Assembly (NCBI RefSeq): GCF_037975245.1
Contig: NC_092583.1
Location: 1,507,264-1,571,263, forward strand
DNA: 64,000 nt
Source of the DNA: Apostichopus japonicus
Lineage: Eukaryota > Echinodermata > Holothuroidea > Aspidochirotida > Stichopodidae
Direction of reading: 5' to 3'
In this document: piece by piece, positions 41,701-52,023 of the stretch
Layout of the letters: each line of letters begins with the position of its first letter
Numbering within the stretch: the first letter of the stretch is position 1
Translations under genes and position numbers: made by a program
The notes under the pieces: model-generated
What the model saw: the letters and a program-made list of their open reading frames with translations, nothing else
Databases searched by the model: none
Told to the model about the DNA's origin: nothing

Positions 41701-44700
41701 TTCCTACAGCCAATGTAATGTTTTTGTACTGCAAACCTCGGTAAACTATATCCAATGCAACAAATTCACATTACTGTTGTCTAAGCGTAAATTAATCTAC
41801 ACTGACTTATTTGTAAAAACAGATTTGGTAGGTTTTTTGTAATTGAATTGCTGATATTCGAAGCATCTAGCACAACTTTGAAGATAGGAACATTCAGGGC
41901 TGTTCAAATGAAGATTTTTCGAGTGATTTAAGAGTTTAGACGCTCCCTCCACACACCCCCCTCCCCGAGAATCATTCACTATAGTGGGCAAATGGTTGAT
42001 TATGGTGTATCATAGAGTCAGCGAAAGACCTCGAAACTCATCATTTGAGCCATATGTACTTCATGAGAGAACTTCTGTTTTCCCTTACCTCCTCGACAGT
42101 TCTGGAGCGGTAGAACAGACCTTTCAAATATCCAATATGAAATGAGAACCACTTTCTTTGACCTTTGCCGACTCAGCAGCAACTGCTAACAACATTACAA
42201 TAACTTGATGATTAGTTAGCCGTTCTTTTCATGTGTGATACAATGTCAGGTATTTCACACAGGTTGTGTAAATAACCAAAGCATTTGATACCCAGCGATT
42301 CCGCACATTAACTAATAGATTCAACATAACCTTATACAATCGTCTGCTATGTTCTCGATGTTAGGACTCACCTCAGGAAACCGATGAGGTGATCTCGGCT
42401 GCAAGACGACCATTGGAAAGAATTCGGGCCGTTCGACAAGGAGGCACCCATGATAAATCCTGGTTGGCATCCTTCATCCTCGTCATGCAGAAGGGTTAAG
42501 CTGTAGAAAGATATCCTAAATGGTTGACCTACCGTATTCGTTAACGTACCTAACTACTGCAATATTGGATAGTGAATAAGAGCGTTGGTACATGTCAAAG
42601 TATACATATAATGAAAGATATGTTTTACCTATAAACCAAGTGACTTAACGTACCGTTCATGAATGCATATCACTTTGGCATTTTCAAAGAGCTAGAAAGG
42701 AACGGAGGGAAACAAACCTTCTCTTATTTGAAATCTTGTCACTGTGGTTATCATGGATTTATACATCATGGATTTATACAACGGATTAGATCAAGCCTAA
42801 GTTCTCTATTCGGTGGGTCTTCAGACGCGGAGTGCAAATGTCTGCAAAAAGTCTATTGTTGCTTCAGACTGCCTGGTGTTCATCCGAATGAGGAGCGCAT
42901 AAGTCCGAACCTGATCATTTTCTCAATCACCCCATTCATCACCATTGCTGCTCAACTATACAGTGAACAAAGCTGTTGCGAAACCATTCATTGAGAAACT
43001 AGATCAGAACCGATTTCGTAATCCAGAATTACCAAATCCGGGAAAGACTGCTGAACCACAATGCAAAGCAGAAATTTGAAAACGTATACCTTCTTTAAGG
43101 GTAAGGGGTAGGGTATTGGGAAAAGCTTGAGTAATTCTGTCATTACTACGTACGTGTGCCCAATTTCATGAGACAGAACGAAAGCACTTGCCAGTCCCAA
43201 GTCTTCAGTAACAGATACACCACTTTGATCCGTACATGTGCCTACACCACTAGCAAGGCCTACTGTAGCTGAATCGCCTGTGAATACAATGTCTTTCCTG
43301 TGAACATAGGGGAAGAGAGAAATGCTTTGTTATTAGGTCATCGACATTCGTGACAATTATGGAAGAAAGCAACGATTGTGGTGTCGGATAAAGGTAAAGA
43401 TCGTGGTGGTGGATAAAGGTAGAGATCGTGGTAGTGGATAAAGGTAGAGATCGTGATGGTGGATGAAGGTAGAGATCGTGATGGTGGATGAAGGTAGAGA
43501 TCGTGGTGGTGGATAAAGGTAGAGATCGTGTTGGTGGATAAAGGTAGATATCGTGGTGGTGGATAAAGGTAGAGATCGTGGTGGTGGATAAAGGTAGAGA
43601 TCGTGGTGGTGGATAAAGGTAGAGATCGTGGTAGTGGATAAAGGTAGATATCGTGGTGGTGGATAAAGGTAGAGATCGTGGTGGTGGATAAAGGTAGAGA
43701 TCGTGGTGGTGGATAAAGGTAGAGATCGTGGTGGTGGATACGGTAACAATCGAGGTAAAGGTAAGATTACTTACCCTGTCAGGATGACTATGTTATCCCA
43801 ATGGTCTGGGTCGGCATCGTCTTGATTATTAACAACGCGTGACCACTGTCGAAGGTTGTCTAGTGTACCTTCTGTGTTAGCACCAGGTTCAATAGTAAAA
43901 GATGCTCCAGAGATCTGATGAGTTAGTTAATAAGAAAAAAAAACGAATATGCAAAGGTACCTCGGCATACTTCATTGAGTATGAGGCGGTGGGACAGCTA
44001 GTAGGAAACGAAAACGGGAACCAATTCAGACCACCGGAAGACCGTTTTCACTACTTACTGTTCCGTACAATATGCCAAGCTATGATAACCCTAGAACATA
44101 TTTGCTATAGTACTTTCACAGTGCTTCATTATTCCTGGTGAATCATTCATGTTCTATTATGATACGTAGTTTGACGTTCTGTCTGATCAGTTGTGGATAA
44201 ATCTTCTCTCATCTAAGTCAGCAATACCGAGACAATTGGAGAACCTCGCCAAATTTCTATACAGCAGAAGTAACACGTGGTTTCCAAACTTTCCACAGTT
44301 CCCATTTTGTTCAACCGCAGTTCATCCTCTCTTCATATGATCCACCATTGACCACATGAACTCGTACTTTAACGACATCATATGTACGCCTACGAAATTG
44401 TGGTACCAAAAGCTGTCACAGTAGTGTTCACTCCTAAGTTACCTCTTTCAAGGCAAATTTATTCACACAGCTACAAAAAAACATACATCATTGCGCAAGA
44501 AGTGGGGCAAACGTACCGGCCGTAAAAGATTGAATATGGCTGGAGTAGTGCAAAAAACTCGAACCGCATGTGTGGGTCATGTGAATGGTGTGATTGTTTA
44601 GGCAAACCACAAGGTTATCGCAAAAACAGAATGAATTCTCTGTGTGTATTCCTCACAACAAAATCCCATTTTGATTAAGATCAAATATTGTTGTTTATAT

Positions 44701-47700
44701 GTAAGACACTTTCTAACATGTTTGAAAATGAAAAAAGGGTTATTTTTGTGTGTCAATGTACAGTAGGAACCTGTTCTAGTTTATGTGAACAGGGGCACTT
44801 TTCAGTTTTTTAATACTTTTACTTTTCAGAGTTTTAATGGAGGATGCGTCCTCCACTGTCACCCCCACAGCCCCCCCCCCCCTTCCACGCCCGGCCAGAT
44901 CCGACCTCCCCGTTGGTTACATAATCATAATCTTCTGTACTCGACGTACCTCGTAGAATATCAGCAGGTGTGAGCAATCAATAGAGCAAGTAATTATTAA
45001 TAATGGTCTGATTATGAAACTCACATAGAAAGTCCAGTTAATGAAATGTATTCTGCACTGTTTTTTTGGACCCCCCAAAAATGTTTCAAGCTTATATGAG
45101 AGAAAAATTCCTACACGTCACCTTTTCACATAGTGTGACATTTGTATTATATTAAGAACATGTTGAAGCGCAGAATGAACTGTATATATACTCGATTCTC
45201 CACATTTCAACGACCAGCCATTCTTTATATATATATTAATATTAATAACTTGAGTTTTAAAAGTTTTCCCTACCCCCTTCCCTTAATTCTCTCTTTTTCC
45301 CTCCACTGTTTATCTCCTACCTCTCCTCTTCCCCTGTTGGCTTCTTTCTTTCTTCTCTCCATCCCTTGTCCACTAATAACCCTTTTATCTTTGTATTCAC
45401 CATGCTCATTAACCTGTCTGTATTCTGTGCGTGATTTTGTCCCTTCTGTTACTGTTACTTGTTTAAATGACAAGACGATCCTGCTAGGATCAAAACGTCA
45501 GGCCAACTTACTCTTAGACATTCTCTTACAAGGCTCTCTAGTGGATAAGCAGTTTGCTAACAGTTTTATTTTATTTTGAGTTTTATAAGGTGACCTTGAA
45601 AATGCAGTATTGTTCATTGTTTTGAAACGAAAAAACTTATAACTTTGTTTAAAAGTGCGATCCTGTCAAATGTTTGACATGAAACTTACCGAATTTGTAT
45701 CTGAGGTCAAGACTATCATGCTAATGACGTAGAGCCGGATGCTCAACCCAAGACTGGCATCCGAGAACCGTCTGCTAGCCTTTTAGAAGAAAATGCATCA
45801 AATGTTAAGAAATAAAACAAAAACTACATTACAGAAGGGGGTTTATTCAACTTGTTTCGTTTCACTATTTTATTTCTTTTAGTTTATTTTTGTAAATGTC
45901 ACTATATTCCACAAAATTAACATTTTCGAAATTTTCAACAACAAAAAAAAAGGTACCCAAACTGTTTCGCACTTGCAGAAATTAAAAATGGCGATTAAAA
46001 CAGACATAAATGCTTAATACATTAATTGAATTGGTTGGTTGGTTGGTTACCGCGTTCAAAATGGTGGTTGCTAACAGTATATGGTCTGTATTGCTGGAGG
46101 CGTAGTCAACATCGAGTATTAAGTTGATCTCCAGATATTTAGGCGGAACAAAGCTGTCTGCAAGGTTAGCTGGGTTCATCAGAGGGAGGACCTGCTGGGG
46201 GAGATCGTCTGGGGGGTCTGGAGAAAGAAAAAAAACAGCAGCAGATATTGAGTTATCTGTCGTTAAACATTTTGAGCTGAATATAATTCGCCAGATTTAT
46301 TAACGAGTCCATAGATTCTACAAACTTCAATCAAAATTTGCAAGCCCCGCCCAACAGATCATGCGCCAATCAAATCTATCTGTTTTGTTTACGACCGTTA
46401 GGCCTTTCAATTTCACTTTCGTGGCTAGCCTGTATTAGGTTTCCTCTCTTGAATAATATCATTCTTTTGGTCTTACAGATGTAGCTTACCAAATTGTGTC
46501 ATTGCCTTCCATTGCAATGAATAAACAGATGTTTTCAGACGTTTCCTCCGTGGAATTGGGTAAAAAAAAGTGGACGGTACGAGTATATATAGGTTACATT
46601 TGTGTAATGAACATGTTGATATGGGCGGTCGCAGTGACTTTACGGTAAGTCTTTCGCGCCACAAGGCCAACAGAAAATAAATTTCTTTCTTTCGATTGCG
46701 ACAGCTTTTCTCAATTAAACCCACCTGCAGCTGGTTAGAGTGTATTTAGAATAAGAAAAATTGGATCTGCTTCGGAAGTTTCTGTTTACGAAATTCATTA
46801 GCAAACACGGATTGAGACTTTAATACATTAAAACATTCCTTCAATGCCTTCTCTCAAATAAAGGAAAACATGAAACCTGCATCTCTTTATGAAAAAGGGA
46901 AAAGTAATTATGAAGTCCCCCCCCCCCCCCTCCATTTTAATTCTAGCTGTAGACTGCAATTCAGTACTATCCACATTGACAGCAACTTTTGCAACGTACA
47001 GTGCTAATTAATTGTTTGGACCCTCTCCGGTATAGATCTAACGGCGTAACTTACCAATTATGTAACACTTTCGTGGAAGATCGTATATGTCACGTTTGTA
47101 TATTAAGTGCATCTCATGAGGACTTCTTTTGAAACGTCTTGCATATTCATGAGCATGTTCCTGATTCAATGGTGTAATGAAGACAGTACTACCATCTTCA
47201 CTGCTGAATATACCTCGCTTTGCAATAGAAAAAAAAAACCCAGTTTGGATAAAGAATTATGTTAACGGAGGCAAGAATTAATGCAATCTATATAGATACA
47301 CAATCTGATCGTAAGATCCTTTGACCATATATAGCCCGTCTACTTCTATAAGCCCTGGATCAACCAAACACGTTCAGATGTGCATTATTGCGTAGGAGGA
47401 ATCTGAATTATTTTTCCAGGGTAAAGATTCTCTGCGTCATCAGTTTGTTTCGTAATATCGTATAAGAGAATATCTTCTACAAACACCCACTGGTTGGGCC
47501 TCCTCCCCTCCTTTGACCATATATAGCCCTTCAACTAGTATAAGCCCCGGATCAACCAGACGCGTTCAGATGTGCATTATTACGTAGGAGGATTCTGAAT
47601 TATTATTCCAGGGTAAAGATTCTCTCCGTCATCAGTTTGTTTCGTAATATCGTATAAGAGAATATCTTCTACAAACAACCACTGGTTGGGAGAATCACAA

Positions 47701-50700
47701 ATATATTATACATAAAATATGGTTTTATATCGCATTATGCATAGAAGCAGTATCGTTCACTAGAAACCACTCAGATAATTAAAAATAAGATAACATAGAC
47801 CAAGATTGTTTAAAAATAAAATTCTCTTCCAAAACAATGTTTTCAATGCTGTTTAGTTACGGTGGCATACTCTTATTATAGTCTATATTCATCCGCCCGA
47901 TTGATCCCCTTCAGGAAAAGTGCCAAGAAGCAGCAGGAGAACATCTTTAATTGATACGTTATCAATCAGGATCTGCTTTTTATTGGCTTGCATGTTGAAG
48001 AGCACTAATGGAAGTACATGTGGTGCATAAATTGGGCCAATTGAGGCAATTTTAGACCACTTTAGGTCTCCCAGGAGCAGAGCACGATTTTTTTTTACTA
48101 CCGAGTAAAGAGGTTTATTTACAAGAGACGAAAACTTCAGACTCTGATAGCCCAAAAGAATATGGGCAGTCATGATACAGAAAAATTGATGGTGCCATAA
48201 AAGGCCAACTTGACGGCTATCCGGTGATGGGTAGCGTTTAGCTAGTGAGAACTTCTATCTAGACTTAGAGACCACATTACTTTTGTGATTTAGTGTGTAA
48301 GTCAATGGGGCCTTTAAATGGGCGTATGATACCTAACAGGTCATGTGGGTTCTTCTCCAGATATGCGGTCTAAACGTCACGTGACGTAACAGTTTTAGTA
48401 GGAGTCGGTGACGAAAGTTTGTTGGTATAGCAAACGATTAACGCTATGCTTTTGTTGGCTTTAAAATATCATTTGAATACGATATTTCAACTCAGTTATT
48501 AAAATTTTCATGTTGATATTGTGAAGTTGTTTATTTTTTTCATAAAGTTACCATTATTAAAATATATTTCAAATTCGAACATACTATTATCGACAAAATT
48601 CAAAATCATTCAAAAGATATCAAAACGAAATACGAAGAATAAACATTGACATTCCATGATATACGAATGCTTCCATGATCCTTGCGACTTGTTTATACCT
48701 ATTGCAAAAAAACCGCCTAACGAATATGCACTATGCATATTACAGTGCACTAATCTTTACAAACCCTTATAGTGCGGTGGTTTAGTTAGGCCTAAAACTC
48801 AGCAGGTTTGGGAAATTTGTCTATGTATTGACAATTTGAACATATCTGAACCTTCATATAACTAAACAACCATATATTCATATTGAGCATATATTGTCAA
48901 TACAAGGGCTTTGAAGTGTGACTTAAAAGTGCCATTTCTGCACTGAAATCCCTTTGTTGTCTATTGCCGTGCAAGATCTATAACTGTTAGTGTATATATC
49001 TAAGTACTGATGGGATATAGTTGTTTACATGAAATCTAAAAGTATAGGAAAATTACGGTTGGTAACAACGGAATGGTAACACGGAATGGTAACAATCATT
49101 TTCGTCTGTTTGTTACTAACACTGTAAAAGCACCCAAGCCGAAAAGGTGTGAGCTTATATTTGTTCCTAACGTGTAGCATATTATGCATTTATATGCTAG
49201 GGTGTTATAACGCTATTATAAGCAACTGTACAATTCGGTTCGGGTGGTAAAAGTTAACACTCTTTTCTTTTCTTTTCTTTTTCGTTTTGATGAGAAGCAC
49301 TTGTAAAAGTGGAACATTTTTGCGACTTTCTTTAGCACTTTATCTACAGTGTTTACTAATGGCTCTTATAAATTGCTCACTTTAAGTGTCAATGTACATT
49401 CCGTCCAGTAGATACTTTAGACTTAAGCCTATACCAAAGCCAATCCTTGCGGTGGTCACTTATACGTTCCATGCCCACGACAATACAAAATAACCAGAAC
49501 ACACCCGCGTGGAGTATATACTTACAATACGCTCATCGTAGATCGAGATAGCCACATCAGATGCATTGTGGGATACCACGTAACCATGGAAAAAGGAGTC
49601 CGAGTCTACAAGAAGTGGTTCTTTAACAATCGTACCATTCTCATAGACATGTTCAACTTCCAAGTCTGGAGAGAAGAATCTCGGAGCTTGAATCAAGTGC
49701 AGTTGGTAATCTTCTTCAAATGCTGTAAAGGTCAGGCGGGTAGCATGACTGTTGACCTTTGACCTTCGATGACGTTCATCGTGGATGACGTTCGGAGCAA
49801 AGACAGTGTAGTCTGTCCAAAAACATGAAAAGAAAGTGTCACCTTGTATATAAAAGAGACTGATATTATGGGTTCTGAATTTGAGTTAAACGGTGCCATT
49901 GGCGGCAATAGCCAACTCCTTTCGTTGGGTTATCCTTCTCATCAACACATTCCTGATGTAATGCATCGTCAATCAATTTAATTTTAACCTTTATTTAATT
50001 GAATGTACTTTGTGAATAAGGAGAGCTTACCTGTTACCTCGCTTGGATCTTTCACGTAGTGCTTCAGGTCATCTTCAGTCAGGTAAGGCTATAGAAAGTA
50101 AGTCAATTTCAAAATTCAGAAAGGTCCTTGTCCTTTCTATCACTTAGCCTAACAGAAATGTTATGATAATGAATGCTAATTCTTCGCATACTTTAAATCA
50201 TCGAATTGATAAGAAATTGAAAATTGTAGCAATCAATTTTCATTTTGATCGAGGCGTTGTTATATATATATATATATACAAAAACTTTGTTGATGGTATA
50301 TATTGCTGCTGCTATTGCGAGCGAGGAGGGGCGGAGGGGCGGGGCGGAGGGCGGGCGGAAAGACTATAGAATATATATAATCGTAATAATTGTCTCGCGG
50401 GCTTCACATTTTAACATATTCTACCTGAGCACTGGCGGATCCAGGGCCTTTGTTTGGGAGGGGCCAAAGTGGCATTAGAGTGATATGGGGGAGGGGTCTA
50501 AGGGGAGAGGGTGCCCCCCTCCCCTTTTGAAAATTTTCTATTGCTGAATGCCCTCAGATGCAATTTGGTGCGACAAAAGTGTACAATGGTGATGTTAATT
50601 TACTTCTAAAAAAAATGTTTCCTAGGTGTAATTTTCTAAAATATTTATAAAACAAAGTTGGGATCATCTTTCTCAAGAAATTTTATTTCTCATAGGTTAT

Positions 50701-52023
50701 AAATTTCTTACAACCAGCCTGTAACTGCAAAATGGTGTTAAACTGTAAATCCTCATGCTCATACATTTACATAGCTCCCAACTCTTGAGAAGGCAAATGC
50801 TGGTCCATGCCACGAATCGCCGTCCTGGGGGAGGGGTATAAGGGGAGGGGGTGTCCCCCTCCCCTATTGAATTTTTTTGGAATCCTGGTGATGCCTACAT
50901 GTAAAATGGTGGCACTTAGAAAGGCTTTTGTCACCCAAAATTTTCTGATAAATATGCATTTTTTTGTGTGTAACATCAATAAATTGAATAGTAGGTGATA
51001 ATTCATTCTTTCCCGTGGCATGAAAATGTTCGCTGCTCGCCCCAGTTCAAAGGTTCAAATGATGCTGTAAAGGAGGTTTTACACTCTATTGTGCTAAATG
51101 CTAAAGAAGTGATGGTTGCTAAGTCAAAATTTGATGCAAATTTGTTTATGTATACTTGACAATTACAATGCGGTTTTTTCGGACGCTTGTGCGGGTCAGC
51201 GGGTTTGGGTGTTAGACTGCGGGTCTAATTCCCGCGAATTGCGGGTCAGTTGGGAGCTCTGCATTTAATTTTAAACCAGAAAACGAAAAGGTTTAGACTA
51301 GTCTACCACTGCTATTCCTCTCGATTTTTTTAATTTCCAATCATATCATTTAGCGGATGTTCGGAACACTTTTTGGCTCACCATTGGGGGGGGGGGGGCC
51401 ATGGCCCCCCTTGGCCCCCCCCCCTTGGATCCGCCAGTGTACCTGAGAAATAGGTGTTAATTTCTCGGTATAAAAAGGGTGTCTCTCTCTCTTCGTATTC
51501 GGGCTTTAGAAAGAAGGACCTACCAGTATGTCATCATGGACTACCTATACTGTGATCCACTTTCAAGTGTAAAGGAAGGTCACATTTCCTCAACCAGACA
51601 TTATGTTACACCGTCAGGTGAAATACATATTCAAGAAAGTTATATAGATATTCAAGTATATACATAGTCATTAAGCGGGTTAAGCTAGTCTTCCAAAAGA
51701 AAGGGTATTAAAAACTACAGCTACTGAAACTCAGACCAATGCAATCTGAACATTTTTATGATTATTTCTGATGTAATTTTATCGCTATATTAGCTTTTAA
51801 CTACCACCGTATATGTAATTTCAGAAAACAAACTTTACCAGGATCTCCATTTGATAAGCGTAAACACTAATATCACTTCACTTTTGATGGGCAAAAGAGG
51901 GGGAAATAAAACGTAAATGAGCTTCGTAAAATATCTTACCATTACTCGGCCAGAGATGACTTGACTATGATGAAAAATGATCAAAACTATCAAAACAGTT
52001 GGCAAATACGAATGGGTAAACAT
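29186..52023 (-). CDS. ADAMTS-like metalloprotease, gene A (complete, about 24 exons, about 1300 aa)
   Basis: Exons in transcript order: 52023-51940, 50088-50038, 49813-49526, 47217-47055, 46217-46051, 45779-45690, 43914-43775, 43297-43154, 42500-42372, 41397-41250, 39792-39691, 39583-39377, 38477-38354, 37861-37710, 37201-37084, 36002-35925, 35642-35408, 32770-32566, 32426-32094, (31838-31773), 31694-31362, (31104-31039), 30965-30633, 29341-29186. Frames join throughout, giving about 1303 codons with the two bracketed half exons or 1259 without. Domain order (signal peptide, prodomain, metalloprotease, disintegrin-like, TSP1, Cys-rich, spacer, TSP1 array) is that of secreted ADAMTS proteases, which cleave extracellular-matrix proteins. 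The substrate and vertebrate orthologue are unclear. No PLAC domain was found. The terminal exon could instead splice at GGTAAG (29200). A CR1-like LINE and several repeats sit in introns. Confidence 0.8.
30183..30387 (-). pseudogene. Orphan 3' half of a TSP1 exon in gene A
   Basis: Reads CNWIVEPYGPNCLVTCGPGI, then ENTRACANGDC and PRWIIASSFGE, followed by a good donor (gtaaga). There is no usable acceptor: upstream sequence passes straight into the duplicated intron (GTTAACTAAG), and the only AG puts TTG TAA in frame with the previous phase-0 exon. Its 5' half survives as the 66-nt mini exons at 31104 and 31838. The gene B exon 56445-56113 shows the intact form. Confidence 0.7.
30391..32460. 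repeat. Three tandem copies of a ~0.73 kb intron-exon unit in gene A
   Basis: Starts at GTTAACTTCAGTGTACAGAT recur at about 30391, 31131 and 31862, spacing about 740 and 731 bp. Copies 1 and 2 hold an intron, a 333-nt TSP1 exon and a 66-nt half exon; copy 3 reaches to the end of its 333-nt exon and lacks the half exon upstream. Identity by eye is well above 90 percent in introns as well as exons, so the duplication is recent. Confidence 0.9.
33228..34740 (-). mobile_element. CR1/L2-like LINE, 5'-truncated, near-intact reverse transcriptase
   Basis: The minus frame from about 34740 to 33331 is open. It contains LKNYRPVSNLKFLGKTIERV (RT start), ALVLLDLSAAFDTVDHDVL, YSVPQGSVLGPQLF, YHVYADDTQIYFSF (catalytic YADD), LKLNDDKTEFVLFG, then the C-terminal RLQRLQNTAARVV and LHWLPISYRI, and RSFRVAAPRLWNTLPYELKS. 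The endonuclease half is missing. The 3' UTR has GCGC and a (TTA)n tail (plus strand 33228-33257). It lies in the gene A intron between exons 17 and 18, in the same orientation as the gene. The YADD box and order of motifs fit CR1/L2 elements; it looks young because the frame is unbroken. Confidence 0.88.
34745..34990. repeat. Diverged tandem repeat, about 95-110 bp x 3
   Basis: Three copies of a 'GCTGTTGCCAAACAA..TAGCTACC.TGAC' block at about 34745, 34850 and 34940 flank the 5' end of the LINE copy. The LINE may have inserted here. Confidence 0.5.
35408..36002 (-). CDS. Gene A exons 16-17: spacer domain
   Basis: Exon 16 (36002-35925) reads NIPAGATSILITNHGASQGN, the 'iPaGAtsI.i.n' opening of the ADAMTS spacer. 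Exon 17 (35642-35408) has RAFLGNFVMVGENNQVSG and [15 protein letters not shown], then DVEYYTQTAAIF, a beta-rich body. The Cys-free composition fits the spacer, which in ADAMTS proteins helps bind substrate or matrix. Confidence 0.8.
37084..41397 (-). CDS. Gene A exons 10-15: disintegrin-like, central TSP1 and Cys-rich modules
   Basis: Exon 10 (41397-41250) has SSCMDDVPTG and LNQQCAFMDAG, ending at donor gtacct. Exon 11 (39792-39691) has VECSNLKCRP and EGTQCGANM, the 'C..l.C......GT.CG' end of the disintegrin-like module. Exon 12 (39583-39377) has ICLAGDCV, then the central TSP1 with NGGWSAWTETACSRTCSGG and IRQRVCNNP. Exon 13 (38477-38354) has SPDDFRDEQCAATSS. Exon 14 (37861-37710) has FMDYCNNPCLR and GTSCWDYN. 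Exon 15 (37201-37084) has GCDGLHESGQVFDACRVCNG, the conserved 'GCD..l.S....D.C.vC.GDgtsC' end of the Cys-rich region. Gene B repeats every exon from 11 onward. Confidence 0.85.
40180..40690 (+). mobile_element. Decayed LINE 3' end
   Basis: Plus-strand frameshifted coding resembles the C-terminal end of a CR1/L2-like ORF2 (RIQNTAARIVDR, then LLYWNNY and a 'f.ng.aprY..l' region), followed by a 3' UTR with AAAGCGCATTGAACAACTTT and a TTATTG/TTATTATAATTATTA tail. Several stops and frameshifts. It lies in the gene A intron between exons 10 and 11. Confidence 0.6.
40737..40916 (+). mobile_element. Dispersed hairpin repeat, copy 2 (possibly Penelope-like)
   Basis: TTTGAAGAAGATCCTGCTAG followed by GATCGAAACGTCAGGCC, then CTCTCTAGTGGATAAGCA and TTTGCTAACAGTTTTATTTT. 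Shared with 9061-9183 (reverse) and 45403-45590. It directly follows the decayed LINE tail. Confidence 0.55.
42372..46217 (-). CDS. Gene A exons 5-9: metalloprotease catalytic domain
   Basis: Exon 5 ends with KYLEINLILDVDYASSNT, the first strand of the reprolysin fold. Exon 6 carries DASLGLSIRLYVISMIVL. Exon 7 has LDNLRQWSRVV and DPDHWDNIVILTG. Exon 8 reads GLASGVGTCTDQ and AFVLSHEIGHT; exon 9 continues LTLLHDEDEGC and FIMGASLSNG. The spliced zinc motif is HEIGHTLTLLHD, with three His ligands, the catalytic Glu and the adamalysin Asp; FIMGA supplies the Met-turn. The exon 8/9 junction falls inside the zinc motif (CAC AC|C). The position that is Gly in HExxHxxGxxHD is Thr here; ADAMTS proteins often vary at this site, so activity is still expected. 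Confidence 0.85.
43385..43741. repeat. 25-bp minisatellite, about 14 copies
   Basis: Unit GGATAAAGGTAGAGATCGTG plus GTGGT, spacing exactly 25 bp (for example 43561, 43586, 43611). It fills the gene A intron between exons 7 and 8 and ends about 30 bp from the exon 7 donor. Its open minus frame (TFIHHHDLYLYPPPR) is not a gene. Confidence 0.95.
45403..45590 (+). mobile_element. Dispersed hairpin repeat, copy 3 (possibly Penelope-like)
   Basis: Same block as 40737-40916: TCTGTTACTGTTACTTGTTT, GATCCTGCTAGGATC, AAACGTCAGGCCAACTTACT and CTCTCTAGTGGATAAGCAG. The GAAGAA before the hairpin has become ACAAGAC and GAAAC has become AAAAC, so this copy is decayed. It lies in the gene A intron between exons 6 and 7. 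Confidence 0.55.
47055..52023 (-). CDS. Gene A exons 1-4: signal peptide and reprolysin prodomain
   Basis: Exon 1 (52023-51940) starts MFTHSYLPTVLIVLIIFHH, a clear signal peptide (short polar start, then a hydrophobic core). Exon 2 (50088-50038) reads PYLTEDDLKHYVKDPSE; I chose donor gtaaca over the nearby gtaagc because only it keeps frame with exon 3. Exon 3 (49813-49526) carries the M12B propeptide signature: TRLTFTAFEEDYQLHL, then FFSPDLEVEHVYENG and SFFHGYVVSHNASDVAISIY. Exon 4 (47217-47055) has GIFSSEDGSTVFITP, then RRFKRSPHEMHLIYKR, where R-F-K-R fits a furin-type activation site. The prodomain would keep the protease latent until cleaved in the secretory pathway. Confidence 0.75.
47320..47695. 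repeat. 192-bp tandem duplication in a gene A intron
   Basis: TTTGACCATATATAGCCC starts at 47320 and again at 47512. The two copies match closely through GTAATATCGTATAAGAGAAT and the CACTGGTTGGG end. Confidence 0.85.
47930..48320 (+). repeat. Dispersed repeat, forward copy
   Basis: Matches the reverse complement of about 53225-53560: shared GCTAGTGAGAACTTCTAT, GACCACATTA, GTCAATGGGGC and CTCCCAGGAGCAG. The minus-strand open frame 48173-47889 lies within it and has no recognised domain. Class unknown. Confidence 0.6.
50430..51439. mobile_element. hAT-type non-autonomous element, 1010 bp, perfect 8-bp target duplication
   Basis: Ends CACTGGCGGATCCAGGG and CCTTGGATCCGCCAGTG are inverted repeats. 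TACCTGAG flanks both sides (50422-50429 and 51440-51447). The interior contains two related G-rich blocks (50460-50600 and 50820-50960) and long G/C runs near both ends, with no transposase. It sits in the gene A intron between exons 1 and 2. Confidence 0.85.

Noticed and set aside
43385-43741. CRISPR-like array
   Set aside because: Contiguous direct repeats without unique spacers, in animal DNA.
43357-43749. 130-codon frame rich in TTTISTFIHHHD
   Set aside because: Product of the 25-bp minisatellite, since 75 nt reads as 25 codons without stops.
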